NCBI GenBank assembly: GCA_028335825.1
Contig: JAIOKI010000003.1
Span: forward strand, 620,001 to 684,000
Length of the DNA: 64,000 nt
Direction of reading: 5' to 3'
Source: Nosema muscidifuracis
Lineage: Eukaryota > Microsporidia > Nosematidae
Below the pieces are notes generated by a model, which was not told the origin of the DNA, searched no databases, and was given only the letters and a program-made list of their open reading frames with translations. Positions 27,727 to 37,824 of the stretch are shown here, in pieces. How positions within the stretch are numbered: the first letter of the stretch is position 1; the number at the start of each line of letters is the position of its first letter. The translations under genes and the position numbers were made by a program.

Positions 27727-29814
27727 ATGAATAAAATAACCGATCTTAAAACTTTTGAATCGGATATAAATTATGGAAATGATACTGAGTTAATTCACAA
27801 GTTCATTGTTTTTTATAATGAGAATAATGAACACACATATCTTGAACAAATACGTGAACATAAGCCTTGTATAAAAATTAACTTAGATGATTTAAGTATA
27901 TTTGATGATACAGGAATTGTTGAGAGAATTGAGAAGAATGCTTTTTCTTACTTAAACCTTTTTTATAAAGTTATTGATGATATTTTGTTTACTGAAGGGG
28001 ATTATTTAATAGGTGATAATGATGAAGATGTTTTTTTTTATCATAGAATATCAAGATTTAAAGAGAAATTTCCTGATAAAAGAATTGGTGATTTTTTACC
28101 ATCTTTTCTTATTAGAAATTATTATTTAAATTTGTTACCAAGATCTAATTCTAGAATTATGAGTGTTAGACAAATTAAAGCTGAAGATATTGGGTCTTTG
28201 GTTAGAGTTAGTGGTGTTGTTACTAAAATTAGTCAAGTTAAGCCAAATATAAAAGTTGCTACATATATTTGTGAAAGTTGTGGATCAGAAATTTATCAAC
28301 AAATTACAGGTGATGTTTTTGATTTACTTGAAGAATGTTCAAGTGAAAAATGTAAAATTAAGAAAGTTAAAGGTACTTTGATATTAGTAACCCGTGGTAG
28401 TAAATTTTTAAAGTTTCAAAGTCTTCAGATACAAGAATTATCTGGAGATGTTCCACAAGGATGCATTCCTAGAATTATTAAAATTGAATGTTATGGTACA
28501 ACTACAGAGAAATGTTTACCTGGTGATGTCGTTATTGTAGGAGGAATATTTTTACCAAAACCTTATTATGGATACAAAAAATTAAAAGCAGGTCTTCTTA
28601 CTGATACATATTTGTTAGCTACAGATATTCATTCAACTAAGATGGAAATAAAAAGAGATGTCGAATTGACTAAAGATTTTCAAATTGATCAACTTGTTAA
28701 AAATATTGCACCAGAAATATTTGGTATGGAAGATGTAAAAAAGATTTTGTTGCTTATGATGGTAGGTGCACAAACTAAATTAAAAAATGATGGAATGAAG
28801 ATTAGAGGAGATATAAATGTTCTTCTACTTGGAGATCCTGGTATAGCAAAAAGTCAGTTATTAAAAACTGTAGTTAAAATAAGTAAAAGAGGAATTTATA
28901 CAACAGGAAGAGGATCTAGTGGAGTAGGATTGACTGCTTCTGTAGCTAAAGATCCTATTACAAATGAAGTTATATTAGAAGGAGGAGCTTTGGTTCTTTC
29001 TGATATGGGAATATGTTGTATAGATGAACTTGATAAAATGGGAGAATTTGATAGAATAAGTATTCATGAAGTTATGGAACAACAAAGTGTTTCTATAAGT
29101 AAAGCTGGTATAAATACTACTTTAAATGCAAGATGTTCTATACTTGGAGCTGCTAATCCAGTAAAAGGAAGATATGATGCAAGATATTCTGTAGAATATA
29201 ACGTTGGACTTCCTTGTTCTCTTCTTTCTCGTTTCGATATGCTTGTTGTACTTAAAGATGAAGCTGATTTAGAAAAAGATGAAGCTTTAGCTGAGCATGT
29301 AACATCCCTACATTTCGATGAGGAAAGGGAAAATATAAATTATCGAGAAATACGAGATTTTATAGAAAAGGCAAAAACGTATGATCCTGTTATACCTCCT
29401 AAATTATCACAAAAATTTGTTGATTCTTATGTAAATGCTCGTAAAGAAAGTGATTATGTTACTCCCAGATATTTATTATCCTTAATTAGACTTTCTATAG
29501 CTCATGCTAGATTAAGATTATCAAATGAAGTTAACGAATTAGATATTGATGAGACATTAAGATTAATGGAAGTTACTAAGGTACCTACTATTAAAAAGAA
29601 GACTGAAATTGTTTCAGTAAAAAAGAGAATCTACAATCTTGTATTATCCTTAATTTATAAAGAAGAAGACTCTAAGAGATACGTAAAATTAGAAGATCTA
29701 TGGCGTGCTACTGAAGGAATTTACAGTAAAAATGAGGTTGAAGATGTTATATCTGACTTTGGAAGTGCTGGTATATGGATGAGAAATAATGATGAGATTA
29801 TCATTTTTAATTAA
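27727..29814 (+). CDS. MCM7: Mcm7, replicative helicase subunit
   Basis: Mcm7 is one of six subunits of the MCM2-7 helicase that licenses and drives DNA replication. The 695-residue protein has the N-terminal OB region with a zinc knot (CESC...CSSEKC), then the AAA+ core: Walker A GDPGIAKSQ at about 369-377, Walker B CIDELDKM at about 431-438 and the arginine finger SRFD at about 501. The stretch VRVSGVVTKISQVKPNIKVA is typical of Mcm7. A C-terminal winged helix is present (KRYVKLEDLWRATEGIYSKN). Yeast Mcm7 has 845 residues. The start follows ACCCATAATG. Confidence 0.96.
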   Translation: MNKITDLKTFESDINYGNDTELIHKFIVFYNENNEHTYLEQIREHKPCIKINLDDLSIFDDTGIVERIEKNAFSYLNLFYKVIDDILFTEGDYLIGDNDEDVFFYHRISRFKEKFPDKRIGDFLPSFLIRNYYLNLLPRSNSRIMSVRQIKAEDIGSLVRVSGVVTKISQVKPNIKVATYICESCGSEIYQQITGDVFDLLEECSSEKCKIKKVKGTLILVTRGSKFLKFQSLQIQELSGDVPQGCIPRIIKIECYGTTTEKCLPGDVVIVGGIFLPKPYYGYKKLKAGLLTDTYLLATDIHSTKMEIKRDVELTKDFQIDQLVKNIAPEIFGMEDVKKILLLMMVGAQTKLKNDGMKIRGDINVLLLGDPGIAKSQLLKTVVKISKRGIYTTGRGSSGVGLTASVAKDPITNEVILEGGALVLSDMGICCIDELDKMGEFDRISIHEVMEQQSVSISKAGINTTLNARCSILGAANPVKGRYDARYSVEYNVGLPCSLLSRFDMLVVLKDEADLEKDEALAEHVTSLHFDEERENINYREIRDFIEKAKTYDPVIPPKLSQKFVDSYVNARKESDYVTPRYLLSLIRLSIAHARLRLSNEVNELDIDETLRLMEVTKVPTIKKKTEIVSVKKRIYNLVLSLIYKEEDSKRYVKLEDLWRATEGIYSKNEVEDVISDFGSAGIWMRNNDEIIIFN

Positions 29815-30102
29815 ATTTATATGAAAGTTTAATTTATATTCTCTACTTTTTAATATTTCATGAAATATAATTTTATATGTTTCTTCAAAAATACTTTTCT
29901 TAATAATAAAGGCATGAATGATATGTTAATTTGAATTACGGATTATTTTGGTGACCTTGTGGTTTTTATATTAGAATCTAATAAATATTTTTTTTATATT
30001 ATATAATCTTTATACATTATTTTAATTAAATTTCTTAAGAAAATTAATTTATATTCTCTACTGTTCTTTATAATCATAAATTTATTTTCTTTTATTACCC
30101 CT

Positions 30103-31098
30103 ATGTCAATATCTAATATAGGAAATTCAAATATTCTTAGTATAATTTGTGACTTGTGTTTTTTATCCATCGATGATGAGCCAATGGTTCAATGCAATAT
30201 TTGTAAAATAGATTTATGCGTTCATTGTTTTTATGACAGATTAGAAACCAATTTGCATAAAAAAAATCACGAGTACAAAATAATAATGTGTTCTAAAAAA
30301 ACGAAATGTAATTGGAATGTTCTTGAAGAATTGATATTTATGAATGGACTAGATAAATATGGAATAGGTAATTGGGAATTTTTATCTAAATCTATAGGAA
30401 CGAAATCTGAAGAAGAAGTTGAAAGATTCTTTTACGAATCTTTTAATATTAAAAATAATATTATATCTTCTAATAGAATAGAAGAAAAATTAAGTAACCC
30501 GTTTAGACACAAAATATCTATTTATATGAATCATAGACAAGATTTTGATGTAGAATACATGAATGATTATGAAGATTATATTAAAGAATTAGAATATACT
30601 GATAGTGATGAAGAAATAGATAGGCAGGCTAAAGATGCAATTCTAAAAGGTTATGATAATATAATAAAATTAAGAAATTATAGAAAGAATATTATAATTA
30701 ATAAGGGATTGATAGATGTAGATAAAAACAAACAGTTCGATAAAAAAATGTCAGAATATTTAAATATTGACCAATATAAATTTTTATTGGAGTTTCTTAC
30801 ACCAAACCAATATTACAAATTTGTAGAAGGAATTTATAAACAAAACATTTTAAATAATTTATATAACAAACAAAGTAAAGAAATTAATTATAGCTATGTT
30901 CTTAGTAAATCAGAAAAGTTATTTTGTAGAAAATGGCAGATACCTATAAAATCATTTGGATTTATCAAAAAATCATATTTAAAAAGTATGCTTTATAATA
31001 AAACAGATTATCAAGATGATATCAGAATGATGTTCGGAAATGACAACTTTATTATTGTAAAAGTATTAGAATTTCTTAATAGTCAAGAATATTGTTAG
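30103..31098 (+). CDS. ADA2: Transcriptional adaptor Ada2
   Basis: Ada2 joins the Gcn5 acetyltransferase in SAGA-type complexes. The 331-residue protein has a ZZ zinc finger at 16-56 (CDLCF..CNICKIDLCVHCF..H.KNH), a SANT domain (CNWNVLEELIFMNGLDKYGIGNW, to about residue 125), the signature RQDFDVEYMNDYEDYI (compare GDFDIEYDNDAE in Ada2 proteins), and a C-terminal SWIRM-like region (SKSEKLFCRKWQI..FIKKSYLKSML). Yeast Ada2 has 434 residues. The start follows ACCCCTATG. Confidence 0.94.
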   Translation: MSISNIGNSNILSIICDLCFLSIDDEPMVQCNICKIDLCVHCFYDRLETNLHKKNHEYKIIMCSKKTKCNWNVLEELIFMNGLDKYGIGNWEFLSKSIGTKSEEEVERFFYESFNIKNNIISSNRIEEKLSNPFRHKISIYMNHRQDFDVEYMNDYEDYIKELEYTDSDEEIDRQAKDAILKGYDNIIKLRNYRKNIIINKGLIDVDKNKQFDKKMSEYLNIDQYKFLLEFLTPNQYYKFVEGIYKQNILNNLYNKQSKEINYSYVLSKSEKLFCRKWQIPIKSFGFIKKSYLKSMLYNKTDYQDDIRMMFGNDNFIIVKVLEFLNSQEYC

Positions 31099-31109
31099 AT
31101 AATATCATT

Positions 31110-31400
31110 ATATGAAAATTAATAATTTATTCTTTCTATATTAATATAATAATTTATTCCTTCTATATTAATATATTGTCATATGTAAAAGTATAATTAT
31201 ATGAAAATTAATAATTTATTCCGTCTATATTAATATAAAATATCATTGTATGAAAAAAATTTAATTATTTTTCAACATTAATATAAAATAATTTATTCCT
31301 TCTATATTAATATAAAATAATTTTTTCCTTTTATATTAATATAATAATTTATTCCTTCTATATTAATATAATAATTTATTCCTTCTATATTAATACATTG
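31110..31400. repeat. AT-rich repeats after ADA2
   Basis: About eight units of AATAATTTATTCCTTCTATATTAATATA, some interrupted by TGTCATATGAAAATT. They fill the whole gap between two converging genes. Confidence 0.85.
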
Positions 31401-31411
31401 TCATATGAAAA

Positions 31412-33277
31412 TTATTTAATAATTTCTGATTTATCTTTTCTACATCTTATTGACTTCTTTAAATCTTTTTCATTGATTTTTAATTTGAAAATATCATAAA
31501 CATCTGTTAAATTTAATTTATCTACAGTTATAAGTAATACTATATTTTCAAGATATTTATATTTAGAAATAATATCATATTCACCTGTCAAAATAGCAAA
31601 ATTTACTATATTTTTAATGTAATTTTTTAGATTCTTTTTTTGTGATTCAGAAAATCTAATTTCGAAAATTCGATTTTTAAGGTTCTCGTAATTTATCTTG
31701 AATATTCCTTCAACAAAAATCTTTTGAGTTTTTCCCTTAATTCTTTTAGATTGAAAGACTTGTTCTTTTAAATAATCTAAAATATAAAGATCAGCTTCAG
31801 GTTTGTAAAAATATATTTGATCAATTATTTGTTTTATTCTTCCTTCACATTGTTCTAATTTCCATTTTAATGAATTCTGAATTAATAATTTCTTCCTTTG
31901 TATATAACTCTCCATTTTAAAAATATCATCTTTAAAATATTTCTTTAAAGATAAAAAAACTTTTTGTAATTTTACTATACATTCAATCTTGTCAGATGTT
32001 TCTTCATAAATAACATCCATTAATTTATTAAAATGTTCAGAATAAAAAATTAACATATCTGCAATATCTTCATCATTATATAAATATTTACTTCTTTTAA
32101 AAAACATATCAATTATAAATAGAATTATACTTATTCGTTTATCATAATTTTTTGTAAAAGTAATTAGATCATTTCTAAAAATATACTTTTTAGATGTTGA
32201 TGTTCCGTTCACAAGTTTGTTAAAAATTTCTTTAAAAAATATTCTTTCTTTATCTATACATAAAGCTGAAAATCTGTCAGATAAATCATCTAAAATAACT
32301 TTACAATCAAAATTTGTACAAACTGCTTCGATAAAAATACCCAAATTGTGAATATTTTTGTATGAATTCTCCATAGAATAAAGAAATACAAAAGAAATTG
32401 TTCCCTTTAAAAAATTTTCTAAGGTAGGAAATATTAAATCATAAAATATCTTCTTATTGACTATTTTATAAGCTTCATCGTAATTTGTGAAAATTTCTGA
32501 TAAATCTGTAAAATTTTCTTGATATGAAGATTTTAGTTCGTTTATAAAATTTAAAAACGTATTTGATTCTTCGTCATACAATTCGATATCGATTTCATCC
32601 AAATTTGGATGTTTCATCTCATAAATTTTTTGAAATATTTCCATATCATAGATGTAAGTTTGTAAAAGTGTGTGGTTAGTGTCTAATTCTGATAACCCAA
32701 TATAAGCAGATTTCATCATAGTTTTATTATTAAATTTTTTACCTTCTTCGAATACATTAATTAATTTATCTTGTATCTTCTTTGAAATTTCAAGAACTTT
32801 CTTTTTATTTTCTGTATCCAAAGTGTCTATCGTTTTATTTATATAGAAACAAAGAAATCTCCAGTCATCTTTTTCTTCACTTTTTAATAAAGCATTAAGT
32901 ACATTAAAATTTCCTTTTTCTATTTCAATCGTGTACCTTAAAATTTTGTTAATTAATTTAAGTTCAAAAATTTCTTTATTTCTTTGTAATACTTCTTTAG
33001 ATTCACCAAGAGGTTTTATATTTAAATCATCAAGATTTTTATATAACTCTTGAATCTTCTCACCATTAATTTTATCTTTTATACCACGAAGCTGAATATG
33101 TAATTTTTCCTGTTTAAAAAAAAGTGCTTCTCTAAGTCCTTCGATATCATTTATAAGTTCCTTAATATCTTGATATGTTGATTTCGTATCATTTTTATTT
33201 ATTAAAATATTTTCTTCAATTATTTCTACACTTGAGAATTCATCATCTTTTATTTGACTTATTTGAATATTTTTCAT
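31412..33277 (-). CDS. Possible exocyst subunit Sec10-like protein
   Basis: A 621-residue, almost entirely helical protein: an N-terminal coiled coil (about 33-75) and a long helical-rod body. The stretch KKIQDKLINVFEEGKKFNNKTMMKSAYIGLSEL followed by HTLLQTYIYDMEIF recalls the exocyst Sec10 segment ENRLLNEFDAAYR..QRYVNQHDFF, and the overall length and fold fit a tethering-complex subunit. The match is weak; another helical tether or an unrelated coiled-coil protein remains possible. Sec10 acts in docking secretory vesicles at the plasma membrane. The start follows ACCCCTTTTACATG. Confidence 0.45.
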   Translation of the reverse strand: MKNIQISQIKDDEFSSVEIIEENILINKNDTKSTYQDIKELINDIEGLREALFFKQEKLHIQLRGIKDKINGEKIQELYKNLDDLNIKPLGESKEVLQRNKEIFELKLINKILRYTIEIEKGNFNVLNALLKSEEKDDWRFLCFYINKTIDTLDTENKKKVLEISKKIQDKLINVFEEGKKFNNKTMMKSAYIGLSELDTNHTLLQTYIYDMEIFQKIYEMKHPNLDEIDIELYDEESNTFLNFINELKSSYQENFTDLSEIFTNYDEAYKIVNKKIFYDLIFPTLENFLKGTISFVFLYSMENSYKNIHNLGIFIEAVCTNFDCKVILDDLSDRFSALCIDKERIFFKEIFNKLVNGTSTSKKYIFRNDLITFTKNYDKRISIILFIIDMFFKRSKYLYNDEDIADMLIFYSEHFNKLMDVIYEETSDKIECIVKLQKVFLSLKKYFKDDIFKMESYIQRKKLLIQNSLKWKLEQCEGRIKQIIDQIYFYKPEADLYILDYLKEQVFQSKRIKGKTQKIFVEGIFKINYENLKNRIFEIRFSESQKKNLKNYIKNIVNFAILTGEYDIISKYKYLENIVLLITVDKLNLTDVYDIFKLKINEKDLKKSIRCRKDKSEIIK

Positions 33278-33409
33278 GTAAAAGGGGTTTTTATATAAAT
33301 TTTAGTTTATGCAAATTAATTATGTAGATTTTTTTATCTTAAATTTCACAGAGGTGATTAAAGATTGAGAAAATTTCAGAAGGTTTAATTTTCTATAATG
33401 TTTATAAAC

Positions 33410-33572
33410 AAGTGAAAATTTATAAATAAGTAGAAAATCCAGTACTCTACAAATAAACAAGTAAAAATTTATATATATTTATAAAATCCAGTACTCTACA
33501 AATAAACAAGTGAAAATTTATATATATTTATAAAATCCAGTACTCTACAAATAAACAAGTGAAAAATTCATT
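33410..33572. repeat. 49-bp tandem repeat
   Basis: CCAGTACTCTACAAATAAAC recurs at 33439, 33488 and 33537, an exact 49-bp period, with a partial unit before the first. The last two units are almost identical. It lies between the Sec10-like gene and the uS2 stop codon. Confidence 0.93.
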
Positions 33573-33611
33573 TTTTAAAAAATTAAAAATTCTCTTTAGA
33601 TAAATTAAAAT

Positions 33612-34403
33612 TTAATTCCAACCAGCTCTTTGGAAATCTGAAGCAGCTTCAACAGATACACTAGATTTCTCAGCATTCCAAGAGTTATTATTGTTAAAAC
33701 CTTCATTTTCTGATTCTTCTTGATCATTGTTTATAATATTAGCATTGTCGATTAATTTTTGTTCTTCAACAAGTCTTTCAAGTTCAACTGGATCTCTATA
33801 GATAAATAATTCAATCTCTTTCATATTCTCATCTAAAGGCTCACCAGTCTTCATATACCTAATAAGTCTATGCAAGATGAATAATCCAGCAGAAATAGCT
33901 AATGGTGATCTATTATTCATTGGGATAACAGCATCAACAAAATTTGTCTCATTATCAGTATTACAGAAAGCTATTGTCTGTAAATTAACGTATGAACTCT
34001 CAATCAAAGCTTGCTTATCAGAGAAGGGATCAGATACTATCAATAATCTTGGTTCTAATGGTCTTCTAACTTGATTGTTACAAAATGTTCCAGGAATAAA
34101 TCTTCCAATAATTGGGGTAGCAGAAGTTGCCTCACAAAATTTCAAGACAGCTTTTCTTCCAAAAGTCTTAGTAGATACGACTGCGACATCACTTGGATAT
34201 TTAATACTGCAGAACATTCTAGCAGCTAAAATGAATTTTTCCCAAGTTTTTTCAATATTGATAACTTTTATGTTTTCTGGTTTTCTTGTTCCATATATAT
34301 ATCTCTCCATTTGTTTTGATGACTTAATTCCTCCTAAATGTCCCTGACTGATCAAAATAAGTTTAACAAACTCCTCTGGGATAGTTATCTTTGGTTTTGC
34401 CAT
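33612..34403 (-). CDS. RPS0: 40S ribosomal protein S0 / uS2
   Basis: The uS2 protein of the small ribosomal subunit, needed for 40S maturation. The 263-residue sequence has the conserved [21 protein letters not shown], the core [64 protein letters not shown], and an acidic C-terminal tail. Yeast Rps0 has 252 residues, so the length is normal, unlike most proteins here. The start follows ACCCCAACTTAAAATG. No intron is visible in the 5' part. Confidence 0.97.
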   Translation of the reverse strand: MAKPKITIPEEFVKLILISQGHLGGIKSSKQMERYIYGTRKPENIKVINIEKTWEKFILAARMFCSIKYPSDVAVVSTKTFGRKAVLKFCEATSATPIIGRFIPGTFCNNQVRRPLEPRLLIVSDPFSDKQALIESSYVNLQTIAFCNTDNETNFVDAVIPMNNRSPLAISAGLFILHRLIRYMKTGEPLDENMKEIELFIYRDPVELERLVEEQKLIDNANIINNDQEESENEGFNNNNSWNAEKSSVSVEAASDFQRAGWN

Positions 34404-34479
34404 TTTAAGTTGGGGTAAATTTTTTTTAAAAAAATATTTTGATCCTAAAAAAAATTATTAAACGGGATGAGAAATAGAT

Positions 34480-34770
34480 TGTAAAAAAATTAGTGATTTG
34501 AAAAAAATAAATGGTTCGTTAAGAAAAAGTGGTTTGTTGAGAAATGACTTGTATTTATAAAAAATAAGTGGTTCGTTAAGAAAAGTGATCTGTTGAGAAA
34601 TGACTTGTATTTGTTAAAAATGAATTGTATTTGTCGAAAAATGACTTTTATGTGAAAAAATAAATGGTTTGTTGAGAAATAACTTATATTTATAAAAAAT
34701 AAGTGTTTGTGCTTAAAATATAAATGGCTTATATTTAAAATAAGTTCTTGTATTTTAAAATAATTTAGTT
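34480..34770. repeat. AT-rich repeats upstream of uS2
   Basis: About six irregular units of AAATAAGTGGTTCGTTAAG / AAATGACTTGTATTTATAA blocks. No gene is seen. Confidence 0.75.
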
Positions 34771-34804
34771 TTATTATTTAACATTCGTTCTATATTTTTT
34801 TTGT

Positions 34805-34996
34805 TTAACATTCAATTTCTTGTTGATTCGTTAAATGAATTTTTCTTTTATATACTTTAATAGAAAATTCTAAACAGGTAAAAAACAGAAGGAATATTCC
34901 ATATATTAAAGGATAATTAGTAATTCCCCATATAAGTAAATCTAGTATTGTATAAAAAAAAGGTATAGTATCATCATTAAACAAATATCTTATCAT
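34805..34996 (-). CDS. Small two-span membrane protein, 63 residues
   Basis: A 63-codon frame behind ACCCCTTGATTATG. It encodes two hydrophobic segments (FFYTILDLLIWGITNYPLIYGIFLLFFTCLEF) and a basic then polar tail (KVYKRKIHLTNQQEIEC). The size and layout suggest a small ER subunit, but I cannot name it. The start motif and the absence of repeats within it support its being a gene; the longest frame adds only two codons and no ATG. Confidence 0.65.
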   Translation of the reverse strand: MIRYLFNDDTIPFFYTILDLLIWGITNYPLIYGIFLLFFTCLEFSIKVYKRKIHLTNQQEIEC

Positions 34997-35085
34997 AATC
35001 AAGGGGTTGGCTTAGAACACAAACAAAATTTATAATATAACAAAATCCAATTAAATACTAAAAAATAAAATTCAATAATTTATTT

Positions 35086-35940
35086 TTATTTCTGAAATTC
35101 AATATAATTATCCTCATAAAGATCATGAATCTTTTCAAAAATAGATTTATCAAATGGGAAGTAATATAACGAGAAATTGTCAAAACTCTTAAAACATTTG
35201 ATTTTATAAGATGAAAAAGAACAAAATGTTTCTACTACCATAGGATTCATATACATATAAATATTATTAGAAAATACTTGATCACATACATTCTTAGATA
35301 AATTTATATAATCAGGTTTAAAACAACAAATATACATCAACCCTTGAGTAGCAAGAATATATTTCAGTCCATTATTTACTTTAAGTTCTTCACAATATTT
35401 TATATAAGCAAGTATCGCATTATGAGAATCTATGTCACATCTCGTAACAAAAGAAGTAAAATATGGAATGTAAATTATAGGATTATTTTTAAGATTCTCA
35501 AATAAAAAACATAAAACAGGTCTAGTTTTAACACATCCAAGTCTAAAGAATAAAAATTGAACACTCCCTGTTTTATTCAAGGGAATTTTACTAAGACATT
35601 CTAATAAAACATTAACATTGATATTTAAAATAATTTCATCTATCTTCTTATATGCTGATACAAATGTTCTAATTTTATCTCGTATAACACCATACAAAGG
35701 CTTTTCTATAGGAGTCTCATATTCTGTTACTATATCAGACCAATCTTCTTCAGATATTGAATCATATATAGAAATTATATCTACATCCAAATCTATTAGG
35801 GATTGAATTATTTTCTTAAGTAATATATTGACTAAAGATTTATTATTGAGATACTCCAAATAATTGTCTAAGTTTGATAAGTCAAATTTTTCATTATTCA
35901 AATTTTTAACCAGCTCAATTTTTTCTTTAAATGAGAGCAT
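35086..35940 (-). CDS. RRN3: RNA polymerase I initiation factor Rrn3
   Basis: Rrn3 (TIF-IA) links RNA polymerase I to its promoter factors. This 284-residue protein shows the C-terminal Rrn3 features: YILATQGLMYICCFKP (compare YSACQAVFYTFVFR in human RRN3), a segment around NPMVVETFCSF, and the hallmark YYFPFDKSIFEKIHDLYEDNY (compare FFPFDPCVLKRSKKFIDPIY). Yeast Rrn3 has 627 residues, so this is less than half the usual length and most N-terminal HEAT repeats are missing. The start at 35940 follows GCCCTCAGATG; the 12 codons above it contain no other ATG. Confidence 0.82.
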   Translation of the reverse strand: MLSFKEKIELVKNLNNEKFDLSNLDNYLEYLNNKSLVNILLKKIIQSLIDLDVDIISIYDSISEEDWSDIVTEYETPIEKPLYGVIRDKIRTFVSAYKKIDEIILNINVNVLLECLSKIPLNKTGSVQFLFFRLGCVKTRPVLCFLFENLKNNPIIYIPYFTSFVTRCDIDSHNAILAYIKYCEELKVNNGLKYILATQGLMYICCFKPDYINLSKNVCDQVFSNNIYMYMNPMVVETFCSFSSYKIKCFKSFDNFSLYYFPFDKSIFEKIHDLYEDNYIEFQK

Positions 35941-36093
35941 CTGAGGGCATAAAAATTTAAATAAAATAAATATCAAGATAATAAATTTTATGATTTAAAA
36001 ATATAAATTTAAGTATTTATTTGTTTATTTATAGTCTACTAAACGTTTATTTTAATATTAAGAGTTACGAGTATTACTGATTTGTAATTTTCA

Positions 36094-36167
36094 AGCTCTT
36101 GTAGTGTAGTGGTTATCACGCATCCTTTACACGGATGAGGTCTCCGGTTCGAACCCGGACAAGAGCA
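36094..36167 (+). tRNA. tRNA-Val (anticodon UAC)
   Basis: Acceptor GCTCTTG pairs perfectly with CAAGAGC, discriminator A. Anticodon stem CATCC/GGATG encloses TTTACAC (anticodon TAC). T-arm TCCGG-TTCGAAC-CCGGA. There is no intron. Confidence 0.95.
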
Positions 36168-36174
36168 AATATTT

Positions 36175-36475
36175 TTATAATAAAAGATTTTAATAATTTT
36201 TTATCTAGTTTCTTAATATTTTTAATTATCTTTTTATGTAAGCTTATTATAGATTTAATTTATAATAATTATATTTTAATGTAAGATCTTAATAATTTTA
36301 ATTTATAATAATTATATTTTTATGTAATCTTATTATAAGTTTAATTTATGATATTTTAATTATCATTTTATGTAATCTTATTATAATTTATATTTAATTA
36401 TATTTTCATGTAAGATATTTTAATTTATGATATTTTAATTATCTTTTTATGTAAGCTTATTATCATAAATCATAT
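36175..36475. repeat. AT-rich repeats before GPI1
   Basis: About six irregular units combining TTTTATGTAAGCTTATTATA and TTTAATTTATAATAATTATA. No gene is seen. Confidence 0.7.
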
Positions 36476-36497
36476 GTAAATGAATTTACACCCCTAA

Positions 36498-37451
36498 ATG
36501 ATAAAAAGTATAGAAATTATAAAAGGTCAATTTGAAAAATATAAAGAATTTTCCTATAATGAAACTCTAATTTATTATAGCTCTCCTTATGGTAATGTAA
36601 ATATTGAAATATCAGATACATCTGTTAAAATACATGGTATTATTTTTCAAGGTACAATTATAGATTCTAAGATTTATGATTGTGTATCCAAATATTTGTT
36701 CAATGAACACGTCAAACTTAAAATAATTTTTGAAAATAAAATCAGCATAAACGATTTCTTAGATAATCACAAGAAGATAAATTTCCATAAAAAATCGAAA
36801 TCACTTAAAAAATTTATCTTGATCAAAATATTTATATTAGGACTAAAATATCTTCTTAAAGATATTCTTAACATTTTCTTTATAAATATACCTAGCATAG
36901 CCATTCAATATATAAAAGATCAGCCTATGGGAATCAAGCAGAACACAGTTATAAAAGAGAATCTTGGTGTAGTATTTCAAATGATGGTATATGGTCAGAT
37001 ATTTATTGACAAATATTTGTATTTTTTGTCTTTAGTTATTGATTTTGATAAGATTTTTATACAAATTAGCATAAATTTCATTTTCGAAATACATGCTTAT
37101 ATTTTTAGTACTTTAATGGAGATACTAGAATTATTTAGAAATAGAACATACAACAAAGTTAAGAAAAGATTTGATAAAGTAAAATTAAGCATTGATCAGA
37201 TTATTATGAGTGTATTACTTTTTAGTATATTCCTTCTAACTTATGTTAATATAATATGTTACTATATCTTTTATTTAATATTGTATGTAGTTTTTGTATT
37301 TATTAATTTTTTAGAAGAATTAATTTTTATGATGTTGTATGATTTTAATAGATTTTATTTTTATGATGTTAAAGATAACCAAGTTAAAAAAATTAATTTC
37401 TGGATTAAATTATGTATTATTAAAAAATACATAAGAAATATTCAATGGTAA
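36498..37451 (+). CDS. GPI1: GPI-GlcNAc transferase subunit Gpi1 (PIG-Q)
   Basis: Gpi1 is a membrane subunit of the ER complex that makes GlcNAc-PI, the first step of GPI-anchor synthesis. The 317-residue protein keeps the conserved core: PMGIKQNTVIKENLGVVFQMMVYG (compare PAGLKLNxELxxxLG in PIG-Q), then LELFRNRTYNKVKKRFDKVKLSIDQIIMSVLLFSIFLL (compare FRGKKWNVLRNRVDS..LDQLLIGTLLFT). Several hydrophobic spans follow. Yeast Gpi1 has 609 residues; the N-terminal domain is reduced. Gpi2 of the same complex is at 46.9 kb. The start follows CACCCCTAAATG. Confidence 0.83.
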   Translation: MIKSIEIIKGQFEKYKEFSYNETLIYYSSPYGNVNIEISDTSVKIHGIIFQGTIIDSKIYDCVSKYLFNEHVKLKIIFENKISINDFLDNHKKINFHKKSKSLKKFILIKIFILGLKYLLKDILNIFFINIPSIAIQYIKDQPMGIKQNTVIKENLGVVFQMMVYGQIFIDKYLYFLSLVIDFDKIFIQISINFIFEIHAYIFSTLMEILELFRNRTYNKVKKRFDKVKLSIDQIIMSVLLFSIFLLTYVNIICYYIFYLILYVVFVFINFLEELIFMMLYDFNRFYFYDVKDNQVKKINFWIKLCIIKKYIRNIQW

Positions 37452-37489
37452 GAATTTTCTTAAATTAAGATTCATGTTTATATTATCAA

Positions 37490-37740
37490 AAATAAGATTT
37501 ATCTAAAATGATATAGTGGATTTATTTATTATGATTATATAGTAGGTTAATATAATAGATTTATTTATTATGATTTAAGTAGTAATTTTTAATATAATAT
37601 ATTTATTTATTATGATTTATACAGTAGTTTTTAATATATTATGATTTTTATATAGTAGATTTATATAATAAAATTGTACAGTAATTTTTAATATATTATG
37701 ATTTATACAGTAATTTTTAATATAATAGATTTATGTAAGG
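37490..37740. repeat. AT-rich repeats before RPN8
   Basis: Irregular units of TTTAATATAATAGATTTATTTATTATGATTTATACAGTA fill most of the gap. No gene is seen. Confidence 0.75.
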
Positions 37741-37824
37741 TTAAAATTCTATAAATATTTAACTTTGATAATAAGATTGAATATTTTGTATAGTCAAAAC
37801 ATTAGAATTTTTTTACCCTTTAAA

